Shown here piece by piece: positions 1-9,004 of a DNA stretch of 30,574 nucleotides (positions are counted from its first letter, which is position 1; every line of letters begins with the position of its first letter). Under the pieces are notes generated by a model. That model made no database searches, was not told the DNA's origin, and was given only the letters and a program-made list of their open reading frames with translations. The stretch is from Trichosporon coremiiforme (lineage: Eukaryota > Basidiomycota > Tremellomycetes > Trichosporonales > Trichosporonaceae), in assembly GCA_039545355.1 (NCBI GenBank), contig BCJJ01000001.1:115128-145701 (forward strand). Direction: 5' to 3'. Both the position numbers and the translations under genes were made by a program.

Positions 1-283
1 TGTAAAGACTCGACTGGTCGTGTCTCGCTGTGGATCTAGGTCGAGGGGGGAGACTGGAGCTGCTTGGATAGTTGGATCTTCCTGGTGGTCGCGATCGGGC
101 CCGGTGGAGAGACTCGCTCGACTGTCGTGGTGGCTCGAAGTCGTAGGGAAGGTGACTTGTTGATGGGTTGTAAGGCGTCATGCCACTGTCTGGATCGTAG
201 CGAAGCTGAGGGAGTTGCCGGTCGTCGCTCCCCCGAGCTTCCGACGGGGGTATGGTGTCGCGATGCCCGTCGCTGGGCGACAT
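1..283 (-). CDS. N-terminal part of an unrecognised Ser/Pro-rich protein, running off the left edge
   Basis: On the minus strand an ATG at 281-283 opens a frame with no stop to the window edge (94 codons). The protein starts MSPSDGHRDT and is rich in Ser, Pro, Arg and Asp with scattered Tyr and Phe (for example LPYDFEPPRQSSESLHRARS), as in a disordered N-terminal tail. The start lies in a good context (CATCACCAATG), and an in-frame TGA sits five codons upstream. The bases just before the start (gctgacag) look like a 3' splice site, so a 5' UTR intron or an extra upstream exon is possible. The other minus-strand frame here, which ends at 36, reads less like protein. No domain is visible and I do not recognise the gene. 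An open frame this short in GC-rich DNA is modest evidence, so confidence is moderate. Confidence 0.5.
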   Translation of the reverse strand, partial: MSPSDGHRDTIPPSEARGSDDRQLPQLRYDPDSGMTPYNPSTSHLPYDFEPPRQSSESLHRARSRPPGRSNYPSSSSLPPRPRSTARHDQSSLY

Positions 284-616
284 TGGTGATGACTGTCAGC
301 GATGTGGTCGTTGTCAAGTGTGAGGAAGTAAGGACGGCACACTGAGGGCATGTGGTTAGTGCTAGCTGCGTCGGTTACTGTCTCTGGCTGGAGATTACCG
401 GCCGGTAAGATGGTAGATAAGGCGCACCAGGCACCAGACATACACGTGATTATCACGAGGTCAGCCCAGCGGAACCAAATTTTAGTGGCGATTGCCTCCA
501 CTGTTCCATACCTTAACGAGCTGCAACTAGTTTTCGGATCATTGATGCATATTACAAAGTGCTTCTGCTATCCACAAACTTCTTCTAGACTATAATTTTT
601 TGGTCGGGAGAGGCGC
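284..616. other. Intergenic: HSP70 3' flank and 5' flank of the left-edge gene
   Basis: No gene is supported here. The part next to 616 is the 3' UTR of the minus-strand HSP70 (A/T-rich on its minus strand at about 585-600). The rest is upstream of the gene starting at 283. Short open frames exist on both strands but show no protein-like composition. Confidence 0.5.
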
Positions 617-1319
617 TCAGTCGACCTCCTCGACGGACGGGCCGTCATCGTGCTGAGCAGCGCCGCCGGGAGCGCCACCGGGCATGCCGCCGGGGGCACC
701 GCCGGGAGCACCACCCTGCTGCTGGTAGAAGCGCTGCATGATGGGGTTGGCAACAGCCTCGAGCTCCTTGAGGTGCGACTCGATCTCCTCGCGCGAAGCA
801 GCGTCCGAGTTGTCCAGGAAGGACGTGGTCTCGTCGATCTTGGACTCGAGGGCCTGCTTGTCCTCAGCGGAGAACTTGTCGCCATTCTCGGCAACAGTGT
901 TCTTGAGGGAGTAGGTGTAGGACTCGAGACCGTTCTTGGCCTGAACGCGCTCGGCGACCTCGGCGTCCTCCTTGGCGTACTTCTCGGCGTCGGCGACCAT
1001 CTTCTCGATCTCGTCCTTGGAGAGACGGCCCTTGTCGTTCGTGATGGTGATGCGCGACGACTTGCCGGTGGTCTTGTCCGAGGCGTTGACGTTGAGGATT
1101 CCGTTGGCGTCGACGTCGAACGAGACCTCGATCTGGGGGACACCGCGGGGGGCGGGGGGGATGCCGGAGAGCTCGAACTTGCCGAGGAGGTTGCAGTCCT
1201 TGGTCTTGGCACGCTCACCCTCGTAGACCTGGATGAGGACACCGGGCTGGTTGTCGGCGTAGGTCGAGAAGATCTCGGACTTCTTGGTGGGGACGGTGGT
1301 GTTGCGCTTGATGAGGGGG

Positions 1320-1357
<38 letters not shown>

Positions 1358-1499
1358 GGGGGCGACGTCGAGGAGGAGGAGGTCCTGGGTGGCCTCAGAG
1401 GTCTCACCGTTGAGGATAGAGGCCTGGACGGCGGCACCGTAGGCGACGGCCTCGTCGGGGTTGATGGAGCGGTTGGGCTCACGGCCAGAGAACATGTCC

Positions 1500-1540
<41 letters not shown>

Positions 1541-2881
1541 GACAAGGACGATCTCGTTGACGTTGGACTTGTCGATCTTGGCGTCGCGGAGGACCTTCTC
1601 GACGGGCTCCATGGTGGAGCGGAAGAGGTCCTGGCAGAGCTCCTCGAAACGGGCACGGGTGATCGAGGTGTAGAAGTCGATGCCGTCGAAGAGCGAGTCG
1701 ATCTCGATCGAGGTCTGGGCGGCAGACGAGAGGGTGCGCTTGGCACGCTCACAGGCGGTGCGGAGACGACGGAGGGCACGGGCGTTGCCGGTCAGGTCCT
1801 TCTTGTTCTTGCGCTTGAACTCCTGGACGAAGTGGTTGACGAGACGGTTGTCAAAGTCCTCACCACCAAGGTGGGTGTCACCGGCGGTAGCCTTGACCTC
1901 GAAGATACCCTCCTCGATAGTGAGAAGGGAGACATCGAAGGTACCACCACCAAGGTCGAAGATGAGAACGTTCTTCTCACCCTCAGTCTTCTTGTCGAGA
2001 CCGTAGGCGATGGCGGCGGCGGTGGGCTCGTTGATGATACGGAGCACCTCGAGACCAGAGATGGTACCGGCGTCCTTGGTGGCCTGACGCTGCGAGTCGT
2101 TGAAGTAGGCGGGGACGGTGATGACGGCCTTGGAGACGGTGCCACCGAGGTAGGCCTCGGCGGTCTCCTTCATCTTGATGAGGACCATGGACGAGATCTC
2201 CTCGGGAGAGAACTGCTTCTGCTCACCGCGGTACTCGACCTGGATGTAGGGCTTGGTGCCCTTGTCGATGACCTTGAAGGGCCAGTGCTTCATGTCGGAC
2301 TGGACCTCGGCGTCGGAGAACTTGCGGCCGATAAGACGCTTGGCGTCGAAAACGGTGTTGTAGGGGTTCATCGCGACCTGGTTCTTGGCGGCATCACCGA
2401 TGAGACGCTCAGAGTCGGTGAAGGCGACGTAAGAGGGGGTGGTGCGGTTTCCCTGGTCGTTCGCGATGATCTCAACACGGTCATTTTGCCACACAGCGAC
2501 ACACGAGTACGTGGTGCCGAGGTCGATACCAATAGCACGACTGTGAAAGAGTTAGCATAAAGGTCGAAGACGGATGAGGGGGTGGATGAAACTGGGGTGA
2601 GAAAGTGGAGGTCCGCCGATCCAAACCGATCCAGGCAGCCGATCAGGGGCGTTCAGAGCGGCTCGGCGGCGATCCCAGGCCGGCCCACCGAAGAGGTTGT
2701 CCGAAGCATGCAGAGGTGGCAGGGAGAGGCCTACGCTTGAGGAGCGGTGGTGGACCGGTGGTTTGTGGCGCTGAGGCAGCGATGACGGGCGATCCGACGA
2801 CGCCGAGAAGCCAAGGCGAAGGGAGAGCTCTAGACGAGCTCGGCGTTGGGATGGAGAGGGAGACACTCACGAGCTAGACAT
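617..2881 (-). CDS. SSA1: Cytosolic heat shock protein 70, SSA/HSPA8 type
   Basis: ATP-dependent Hsp70 chaperone that binds exposed hydrophobic segments with J-domain and nucleotide-exchange partners in the cytosol. Two exons: 2881-2871 (11 nt, ATG TCT AGC TC) and 2540-617. They are joined across a 330-nt intron with GTGAGT donor and TTTCACAG acceptor, giving [17 protein letters not shown] and 644 aa, the usual length. Visible motifs are the phosphate-binding GIDLGTTYS at residues 7-15, the second phosphate loop [11 protein letters not shown], the linker-side [17 protein letters not shown], the substrate-binding domain, a GGAP-repeat tail, and the C-terminal EEVD that TPR co-chaperones bind and that marks the cytosolic form. 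There is no signal or transit peptide. Upstream are a TATA box and a heat-shock-element-like site. The intron is much longer than most others in the window. A 636-aa open frame on the opposite strand is a codon-bias shadow. Confidence 0.97.
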
Positions 2882-2938
2882 TTTGATTAGATGGTTTGGA
2901 TGTGGTGATGAGAAGAGGTGATGTGATAACGAGTGAAC

Positions 2939-2946
2939 TTATATAG
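2939..2946 (-). promoter_or_regulatory. TATA box of HSP70
   Basis: Minus-strand TATATAA, about 60 nt before the HSP70 start codon at 2881. It is placed as expected for a strongly inducible gene with a short leader. Most other genes here lack such a clear box. Confidence 0.6.
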
Positions 2947-3019
2947 GGTGGTTGTGTAGGCTGGGAGGCTACCAAAAAGCGCTGGGTTCAGGCTGCACGA
3001 AATAGACCGGCCCTCGGTG

Positions 3020-3032
3020 GAAGCTTGTGGAA
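3020..3032 (-). promoter_or_regulatory. Heat shock element-like site upstream of HSP70
   Basis: The sequence GAAGCTTGTGGAA has three 5-bp units in heat-shock-element register: GAA, two bases, TTG (consensus TTC), two bases, GAA. Two units are perfect and one has a single mismatch. It lies about 140 nt from the HSP70 start, beyond the TATA box, where Hsf1 sites are expected. Hsf1 control is inferred from family knowledge. Confidence 0.5.
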
Positions 3033-3284
3033 TACCGTCGTCATGCCCCTACGCGGCCCCTACGCGGATCCAGAATTCGCTGGCACCCTCGTCCTATCTC
3101 TGGCGCCTGCTGGCCACCCCTAAGTCTCTCGCCGCCGCTACTGCGTGCATACCCCTTCGGGATTGGTGCTGAGTCATGCGCCGCCGTCTCTCCAGCCGTT
3201 GCCACCATCAATGCATGCATGGATGCTGCCAGCAACAGCGGGCTCAATGTGGATTGTGCTGGGTCTGGGTACCGTTATTGCAGC

Positions 3285-3314
3285 GTTTTCATTTTCGTTT
3301 TCGTTTTCATTTCC
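3285..3314. repeat. TTTTCG/TTTTCA microsatellite
   Basis: Four to five copies of a 6-bp unit (TTTTCG or TTTTCA) in tandem. It lies in non-coding DNA. Confidence 0.8.
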
Positions 3315-3584
3315 AGGTCCAATGACATCACGAGTCGGCCTCTTTCCCAGATATCGCACCCAGCACTCTGTGCTGTACCAGGCCCAAAGGTGTAGTACCT
3401 GGCTGGACCATCGGGTCTGGCTGGCTGGCTGGCGTCCGATGACTGCGACTGCCAGCGATGCTCGTGGTGGCGCACACGGCGCTCGACACGCTTCCCACCA
3501 GCCTGGGTTACGCTTGCACGTTGCATCGCATGCAGCGACGACGTCGGTCTGTCTAATCGGGATCGTCGGACGGAAACCTACGCC

Positions 3585-3630
3585 CCCTCACTCAGCCCAC
3601 ACAGCCCTCACTCAGCCCGCACTCAGCCCC
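3585..3630. repeat. Imperfect tandem repeat of ACTCAGCCC
   Basis: Three ACTCAGCCC copies, interrupted by a related CACAGCCC, in intergenic DNA. Confidence 0.65.
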
Positions 3631-3847
3631 CGGCGTCAGGCGCGTGTCAGGGCAAGTCGCGGCAGCGTCACCGAGCGTGCGAGCACGTACAAGCGAACGC
3701 GGGCGCGAGCGAATCCGACGCCGACTACCACTGCCAGCCGGAAACTCGGACACATGGCTGCAACCCAGGTGTGCGTCTCTCGGGCCCTCGAATCTTCGAC
3801 CGTCACCGAGCAAAATCCCTGGGCCGTGCTCGACATGCTCGACACCC

Positions 3848-3857
3848 GTGACGTCAC
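3848..3857. promoter_or_regulatory. CRE/ATF-type palindrome
   Basis: Perfect palindrome GTGACGTCAC, the classic bZIP ATF/CREB core. It is about 970 bp from the HSP70 start and far from any other gene, so a role is uncertain. Confidence 0.25.
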
Positions 3858-5180
3858 GCTGTCCGAACATTTTTCACTGCTTCTGATCCCGCTCCATTGC
3901 CTTCGGTCATGATCATCGTGACCACGTGTTGCGACCGGCCCATGCCGACGGTCTCGTCCGCATCGTCCACCATCGCGTCCACCGGCCTGCCTTCCCGATG
4001 CGTTGACTGTATCGTTAACTGTAGTCCTCGCATACTCATCTCGAGCGAAAAGGAAGTCGGCGAGAAGGCGAGACAGGGCGACTGACTATGGCACTCTGAA
4101 CGACGCGCGGTAACGCCGACGCCCCTGCTCCTGCAAGACAGTTACGACAGCATGTTGACAGCCTGGACCGCCGTCACGTCGCTGATCCCGATCGGCCACA
4201 CACCTAGCACTGACGCCGATTTCTCGCTCATCAGTCATCTTCTCGGCGCACTCGGCGCTCAGCGCGCTCAGCGATCCATGTCACACTGATCGACAGCACT
4301 CGGTACGTGCGCGAAAGTGACAGCCGGGCGATCCAGGACTGGACGTGAGTCGGTGTTTCCCGACAGCCTTCTGCCTCGCGCGCGTCGCGATCGGCGCACA
4401 ACGAGGACCAGTCCCCGGTGTCCGCTGCGAGATAGGATGGCTAGCCTCGTTCTTGATCGCCGAACGCCCCGAGGCGTCGCGGCCCTGTGCTCTGCGATTG
4501 TCGGTTGCGAGATGTACTCAGCAAGAGTAGCGTAGCGTAGGAACGTCGCGCAGGGCATGCAGCGCAACAACCACTGATCGACTCGCCGACTCGCGACGCG
4601 GTCTGGACCATGGACCACGTGCAGCATGCCGCGCTACCAGCGGTGCCCAGCGACGCCCCGAGCCCAAGACTATGTGTGCCATGCGCGCCATGCGACGACT
4701 GCCTGACGCGCCTGACTGACAAGTGACGGCCGCTTGCTGTTCGATACGCGGGGTTCATGGCAGGACGCGTGGGGGCGCCGGCGCACATGGTGACTTCCGA
4801 TCTGGGCGCAGCCACGCGCCTGCTTTTGACTGATACTCACTCGGATCGCGTGGCCGTGCTTCTCGATCCGTCCGTCTTCTGAATCACGCAGCCTTCCAGC
4901 GCCTTGCATAACTTGTCCAGACGAACATCTCATGCGATTGCACCTTTCGTCTTTTGTGCGTGGCCAGCCCTTTGCAACGCGTGCAACTTGGCTCGAGGCC
5001 GTGCCTTCGACTGGTGAACGGTGACTCACTTCTCCGTCCTGCCTTCGCTATCGCACGCCATCGCGCATCGCGTGACATGGCAGCTCTACTTCTTGATCCT
5101 CCGTCTTGGCCACGCACAGCTTCCTCTGGTCGAGCATCGAGCATTTCGTGCTAGCTCGCGCTTCTGATTCATTGTTCTCT

Positions 5181-5212
5181 GACCAGCTGACCAGCCGACC
5201 AGCCGACCAGCC
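5181..5212. repeat. Four tandem copies of an 8-bp unit GACCAGCC
   Basis: Units GACCAGCT, GACCAGCC, GACCAGCC and GACCAGCC in direct tandem, in non-coding DNA. Confidence 0.8.
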
Positions 5213-5368
5213 CTCTGCACATTATGGTCGTTCCAGGCCCAAGGACGCAGCGTCTGCGCCGATCACGAGTCCAGCTGACCACTCCTGACTTCTGTCTTCG
5301 TGTTCATCACACCGACTAGCCTTCTGCCCGGCAGTCAACCGTCCGTGGCGGGGGCATCCGTCCGTCTC

Positions 5369-5902
5369 ATGGTTCGCGAAGAAAGGAATACGATATCCAA
5401 GTATGACAAAAACATGGGCACCATTCCGATCAGATCATCAAGCGGTTACAGGCTCATTGCTAAGACTCTTGGTGTCTTGACAAAGGATACGTTCGCCAAT
5501 GTCACCGCATCAACTGTCGAGTCAATGGGCGCTTCAGGCGTTGCAGAGGACATACTCAGATATCTTGAATCAGTCTTCGTTAGGTTGAGAAGACTTCATG
5601 AGATTGTGCCCCAACACATTGATCCACGCACCGCGTGCTTCGCCAACGGTAGCACCGCCGAGGAGTCCCGCGTGGTTGACTGGGAGGTGCGCGATGACAA
5701 ACGATGACACCGTGAAGGTTCGGACCGGTGTCACCACAGCGCCGGTTCAACATCATCCAGGGAAAGGTCGAGTACGCCCGCGAGTGCGCCGGACAGCGCC
5801 GCGAGTACTACCTGGCCGGCTCGGAGCCTCGAGTTTCGCGTGATCGGCGACGGGATCGCCTCAAGGCACACTCGCTGCGCGCTGCGACCTGTCCTCCTGT
5901 GA
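5369..5902 (+). pseudogene. Broken gene-like stretch, family unknown (possible relic gene)
   Basis: From ATG 5369 the plus strand reads a protein-like frame (IPIRSSSGYRLIAKTLGVLT, then VFVRLRRLHEIVPQHIDPRT) to VVDWE at 5686. It would continue after a 53-nt GT-AG intron (5687-5739), in phase 0, as RRFNIIQGKVEYARECAGQR and EYYLAGSE. At about 5827 the frame must shift by one base: the next coherent protein (LEFRVIGDGIASRHTRCALR, then PVLL) runs in another frame to a TGA at 5900-5902. The supposed intron has donor GTGCGC and lacks the CTGAC branch site seen in neighbouring genes. The 5380-5620 part is visibly more A/T-rich than its surroundings, with codons such as ATA, TCA and TTG that true neighbours avoid. 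I do not recognise the family. A decayed or horizontally acquired gene, or a real gene with an unrecognised intron or a sequencing error, would all fit. Confidence 0.35.
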
Positions 5903-6085
5903 CTGTGATTCTGATAATGTGCATGCAAGGTTTGGTATTAGGCCGATTCTTTTATGGTTCCCGGGGTTGCCAGGGCTACAGTTGCCTCTACGTAGGACGG
6001 TATCGTAATGTTATCCTGCATGTCCTGCGTACAAACAACCACCGCGCCGCCATCTCAACAGTGGTTTTCTATCGAAATGCTATTG

Positions 6086-6091
6086 TTTATT
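6086..6091 (-). terminator. AATAAA polyadenylation signal of NDUFS1
   Basis: Minus-strand AATAAA about 17 nt after the NDUFS1 stop codon, in an A-rich 3' UTR. Confidence 0.5.
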
Positions 6092-6107
6092 TTTGTTTGG
6101 AAGATAT

Positions 6108-8488
6108 TTACGCACTGGCGCGCTTGACGTCCTCCTGGGCGGCGCTCTTGTCGTCCTCCTGGGCCTCGACGGGCGTGGGCGACTGGCCGCCGGCGAACGC
6201 CTTGGAGCAGTTGGCCATCGTGACCGACGCACGCGAGATGGGATCGGTGCGGTAGAAGTCCTGGATGGGCTTGCGGAACGCCTCGTTCGAGGGCGAGGGC
6301 GCGTGGGCCTTGGCGAGGGCCTCGAGACCAGCGCGGAGGGTTTCCGGTGACGGGGCGTCAACGTCGTCGTGGCGGACTAATGTGGGGGAGACGTCCCACA
6401 TGCGGTCCCGGAGCTGGTAGACGTCATCGTAGGGAAGGGGAGAGCCGACAACCTCGGAGAGCGCACGGATAATCTTCCAGTCCTCACGCGAAGCTCCCGG
6501 AGGAGGAACGGCGGTGCGGCCGAGCTGCGTGCGGCCCTCGGTGTTGACCCAAGTGACGGCCTTCTCGGTGTAGGCGGCACCGGGGAGACAGACGTCGGCG
6601 TACTGGGCACCGACGTCACCGTGGTGACCCTGGTAGACGACGAACGCGTTCTCGGGGATCGATGAGGGGTCAATCTCGTCGGCGTTCAGGAGGTAGACAA
6701 ACTTGGGCGAAGACTTGGAGTTCTCAGCCGAGGGCTGGAATCCAATGTCGTAGGCGGCGGCACGCGAGGCGGCGCGCTGGAGGGTCGAGAAACCGTTCCA
6801 CTCGGAGGTGAGGAACTTGTCGGCCTTGGAGAGGACAAACTCGGAAACGGACTTGAGGACGGCGGCGGCGTCCTTGCCCTCGGTGACGGCGGAACCGACA
6901 ACGATGAGGGGCTTCTTGGCCTCGGCGAAGGTCTTGGCGAAGCCCTTGCCGGCGTCGCCCTTCAGGAACTTCTCGACGTCGGCGGCGCTCTTGCCGACAG
7001 ACTCGTACCCAAAGGTCGACGGGAAGTCCTCGCCGATGACACCAAAGTTGGCGCCGTTGCGGAGCCACATCTTGCGGAAGCGAGTGTTGATGATGGCAGC
7101 CTCGTGGCGGGGGTTGGTGCCGATCAGAAGGATGGCGTCAGCCTCCTCGATGTTAGGGATACCAGTGTTGAAGAGGTAGTTGGAACGGACGTCAACGCCG
7201 GAAGCGATGGGAGCGTCGGGGTTGGTGATGTCGAGGGTGGTGTTCTCCGAGCCGAGACGGTTGACAAAGTCCTTGAGGGCAACGAGGGACTCGGTGTCGG
7301 CGAGGTGACCGGCGATGGCCTTGATCTCGTCACCCTTGGCGCCCGACTTGGCGAGGCCGTGGTTGATGGTCTCAAGGGCGTGCTCCCAGGTGGCGGGGAC
7401 GAAGCGGTCGCCCTCACGGACGAGAGGGGTGGTCAGACGCTGGACGCGCAGACCGTCGTAGGCATAACGGGTCTTGTCGTTGATCCACTCCTCGTTCACG
7501 TCCTCGTTGAGCTTGGGCTGGATGCGCATGACCTGAACACCACGCGAGTCGACACGGATGTGGGAACCAACGGCATCAAGGGCGTCGATCGACTCGGTCT
7601 TCTTCAGCTCCCAAGGACGAGCGTTGTACTGGTAGGGCTTGGAAGTAAGAGCACCGACGGGGCAGAGGTCGATGATGTTTCCGGACATCTCAGAGTTGAG
7701 CGACTTCTCGATGTACATGCCGATCTGGAGGTCGTTTCCACGGCCCGAGGTACCGAGGTCCTCAACACCGGCAACGTCGTTGGCGAAACGAACACAACGG
7801 GTGCACTGAATGCAGCGGTTCATCGAGGTCTTGACGATGGGGCCGAACTCCTTGTTGGAGACGGCACGCTTGCCGGCAATCTCGTTGAAGCGCGAGCGGT
7901 CGGAGCCGTAGCGCATCGACTGGTCCTGGAGGTCACACTCACCACCCTGGTCACAGATAGGGCAGTCGAGGGGGTGGTTCGAGAGGAGGAACTCCATCAC
8001 ACCCTCACGGGCCTTGTGGACCTTCTCGGTGTTGGTGAAGACCTTCTGTCCGGGCATGACGGGTTGAGCGCACGAAGCGATGGGCTTGGGGGCACGCTCA
8101 ATCTCGACGAGACACATACGACAGTTACCGGCGATGGCTAGCCTGTCGTGGTAACAGAAACGGGGAACGTTGGCACCGGCCTTCTCACACGCCTGGATGA
8201 GGGCGGTTCCGGCGGGGACGGTGACCTCCTTGCCATCGATGGTGAGGGTGACGTCGTTGGACCTGCGGGGGGTGGTCGAGAAGAGACGCCCTGCTATGTC
8301 AGTACAAGAAACGGGCGGGGTGGAGGGGTGCAGCAGGTGAAGGGCGACTCGTCGGAGTAACCAGTCTCGGAGCAGCGGACTGTCTTCTTCTGCGCGTGGG
8401 CGGGTCGGCGTGAGAGGGAAGGTCGATGATGCGTACCAGAGGCGTTGGCCCGGGGGATGGAGCGGGGGACCGCGAGCCGGCGAAGCAT
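6108..8488 (-). CDS. NDUFS1: NADH:ubiquinone oxidoreductase 75-78 kDa subunit (complex I, NDUFS1), mitochondrial
   Basis: Largest subunit of the complex I peripheral arm. It carries three iron-sulfur clusters of the electron path from NADH to ubiquinone on the matrix side. Two exons: 8488-8437 and 8290-6108. The 146-nt intron (donor GTACGC, acceptor CTGACATAGCAG) splits Gly18 and gives 744 aa, normal for fungi. The N-terminus MLRRLAVPRSIPRA plus RLFSTTPRR is a typical matrix-targeting presequence. The 2Fe-2S ligands are Cys63, 74, 77 and 91 (FCYHDRLAIAGNCRMC). N5-type ligands are His123, Cys127, 130 and 136 (CPICDQGGEC). N4 ligands are Cys177, 180, 183 and 227 (CIQCTRC, DLCPVGA). The molybdopterin-like domain follows. 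All ligands are present, so the protein should be functional. Its presence implies a conventional proton-pumping respiratory chain. Confidence 0.97.
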
Positions 8489-9004
8489 GGCGAGCGAGCG
8501 GGTTGAGAGGTGGTGGTCTGACTAGATGTCAAGAGGGCTTGTCTTCGTTGCGAGCTCCTTGCGAGGCTATACACACCTGGGCCGCAGGAGCTGCAATGAG
8601 TGAGCCGTGACTGGACGGCTGCACCGCGCGAACGATAACGCCGTGCTTGTGGCATCGTCTGCGCGTGAAGAGATTACGTAATATTGCCTTGTCTTGGCTA
8701 TGCATTGGATATTTCGTCTCCTTCTGTGCAGGTGTGCACTCCGTCTCGCTTCGCGCATTCTTACCCTGTATCCGAAGCTGAGCCGTCTGTCTTGTGCATC
8801 GCTCTGCGTGCTGATGGAGTCGAACGCTCATCGGGCTCCAAAATCGACGCGTCGAGGTTTCAGCCAATGAGGTCATCAGCATATCAGCAGCAACCAGGCA
8901 CGCCGAGCGCGTACGGTGGCAGCGTCAACATCGATTGTGATTAATCATATGCATGCTAAGAACAGAGTCGGGTATACCAGAATGAAAACGCGAATGAACA
9001 CAAC
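8489..9004. other. Intergenic: NDUFS1 promoter and DSK2 3' flank
   Basis: No gene is supported. NDUFS1 starts at 8488 and DSK2 ends at 9005, both on minus. A weak A/T-rich patch with CATATGCATGC lies at about 8946-8957. No TATA box or strong motif is seen. Confidence 0.5.

Larger units (their letters stand above)
3033..5368. other. Gene-poor region of about 2.3 kb between HSP70 and the broken gene-like stretch
   Basis: I find no convincing gene on either strand. The longest open frame (plus, 3145-3912) starts at GTG, translates a TTTTCN microsatellite and shows no domain. The stretch holds short tandem repeats (3285-3314, 3585-3630, 5181-5212), a four-fold GGCT run near 3417-3432, and a perfect 10-bp ATF/CREB-type palindrome GTGACGTCAC at 3848-3857. 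A heavily spliced gene or a non-coding RNA gene cannot be excluded by eye. Confidence 0.45.

Noticed and set aside
650..2560. 636-codon open frame on the plus strand opposite HSP70
   Set aside because: It mirrors HSP70 codon by codon; strong third-position G/C bias keeps the antisense frame open. Its product is a Leu/Val/Gly/Asp string with no domain. Such antisense frames are a well-known HSP70 artefact.
3145..3912. 255-codon plus-strand frame in the gene-poor region
   Set aside because: No ATG at its start; it reads through a TTTTCN microsatellite (FSFSFSF) and has no domain or protein-like continuity.
7104..8141. 345-codon plus-strand frame opposite NDUFS1, and a 636-codon frame opposite CysRS (14318-16228)
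   Set aside because: Same codon-bias effect; low-complexity products and no conserved motifs, while the minus strand carries clear enzyme signatures.
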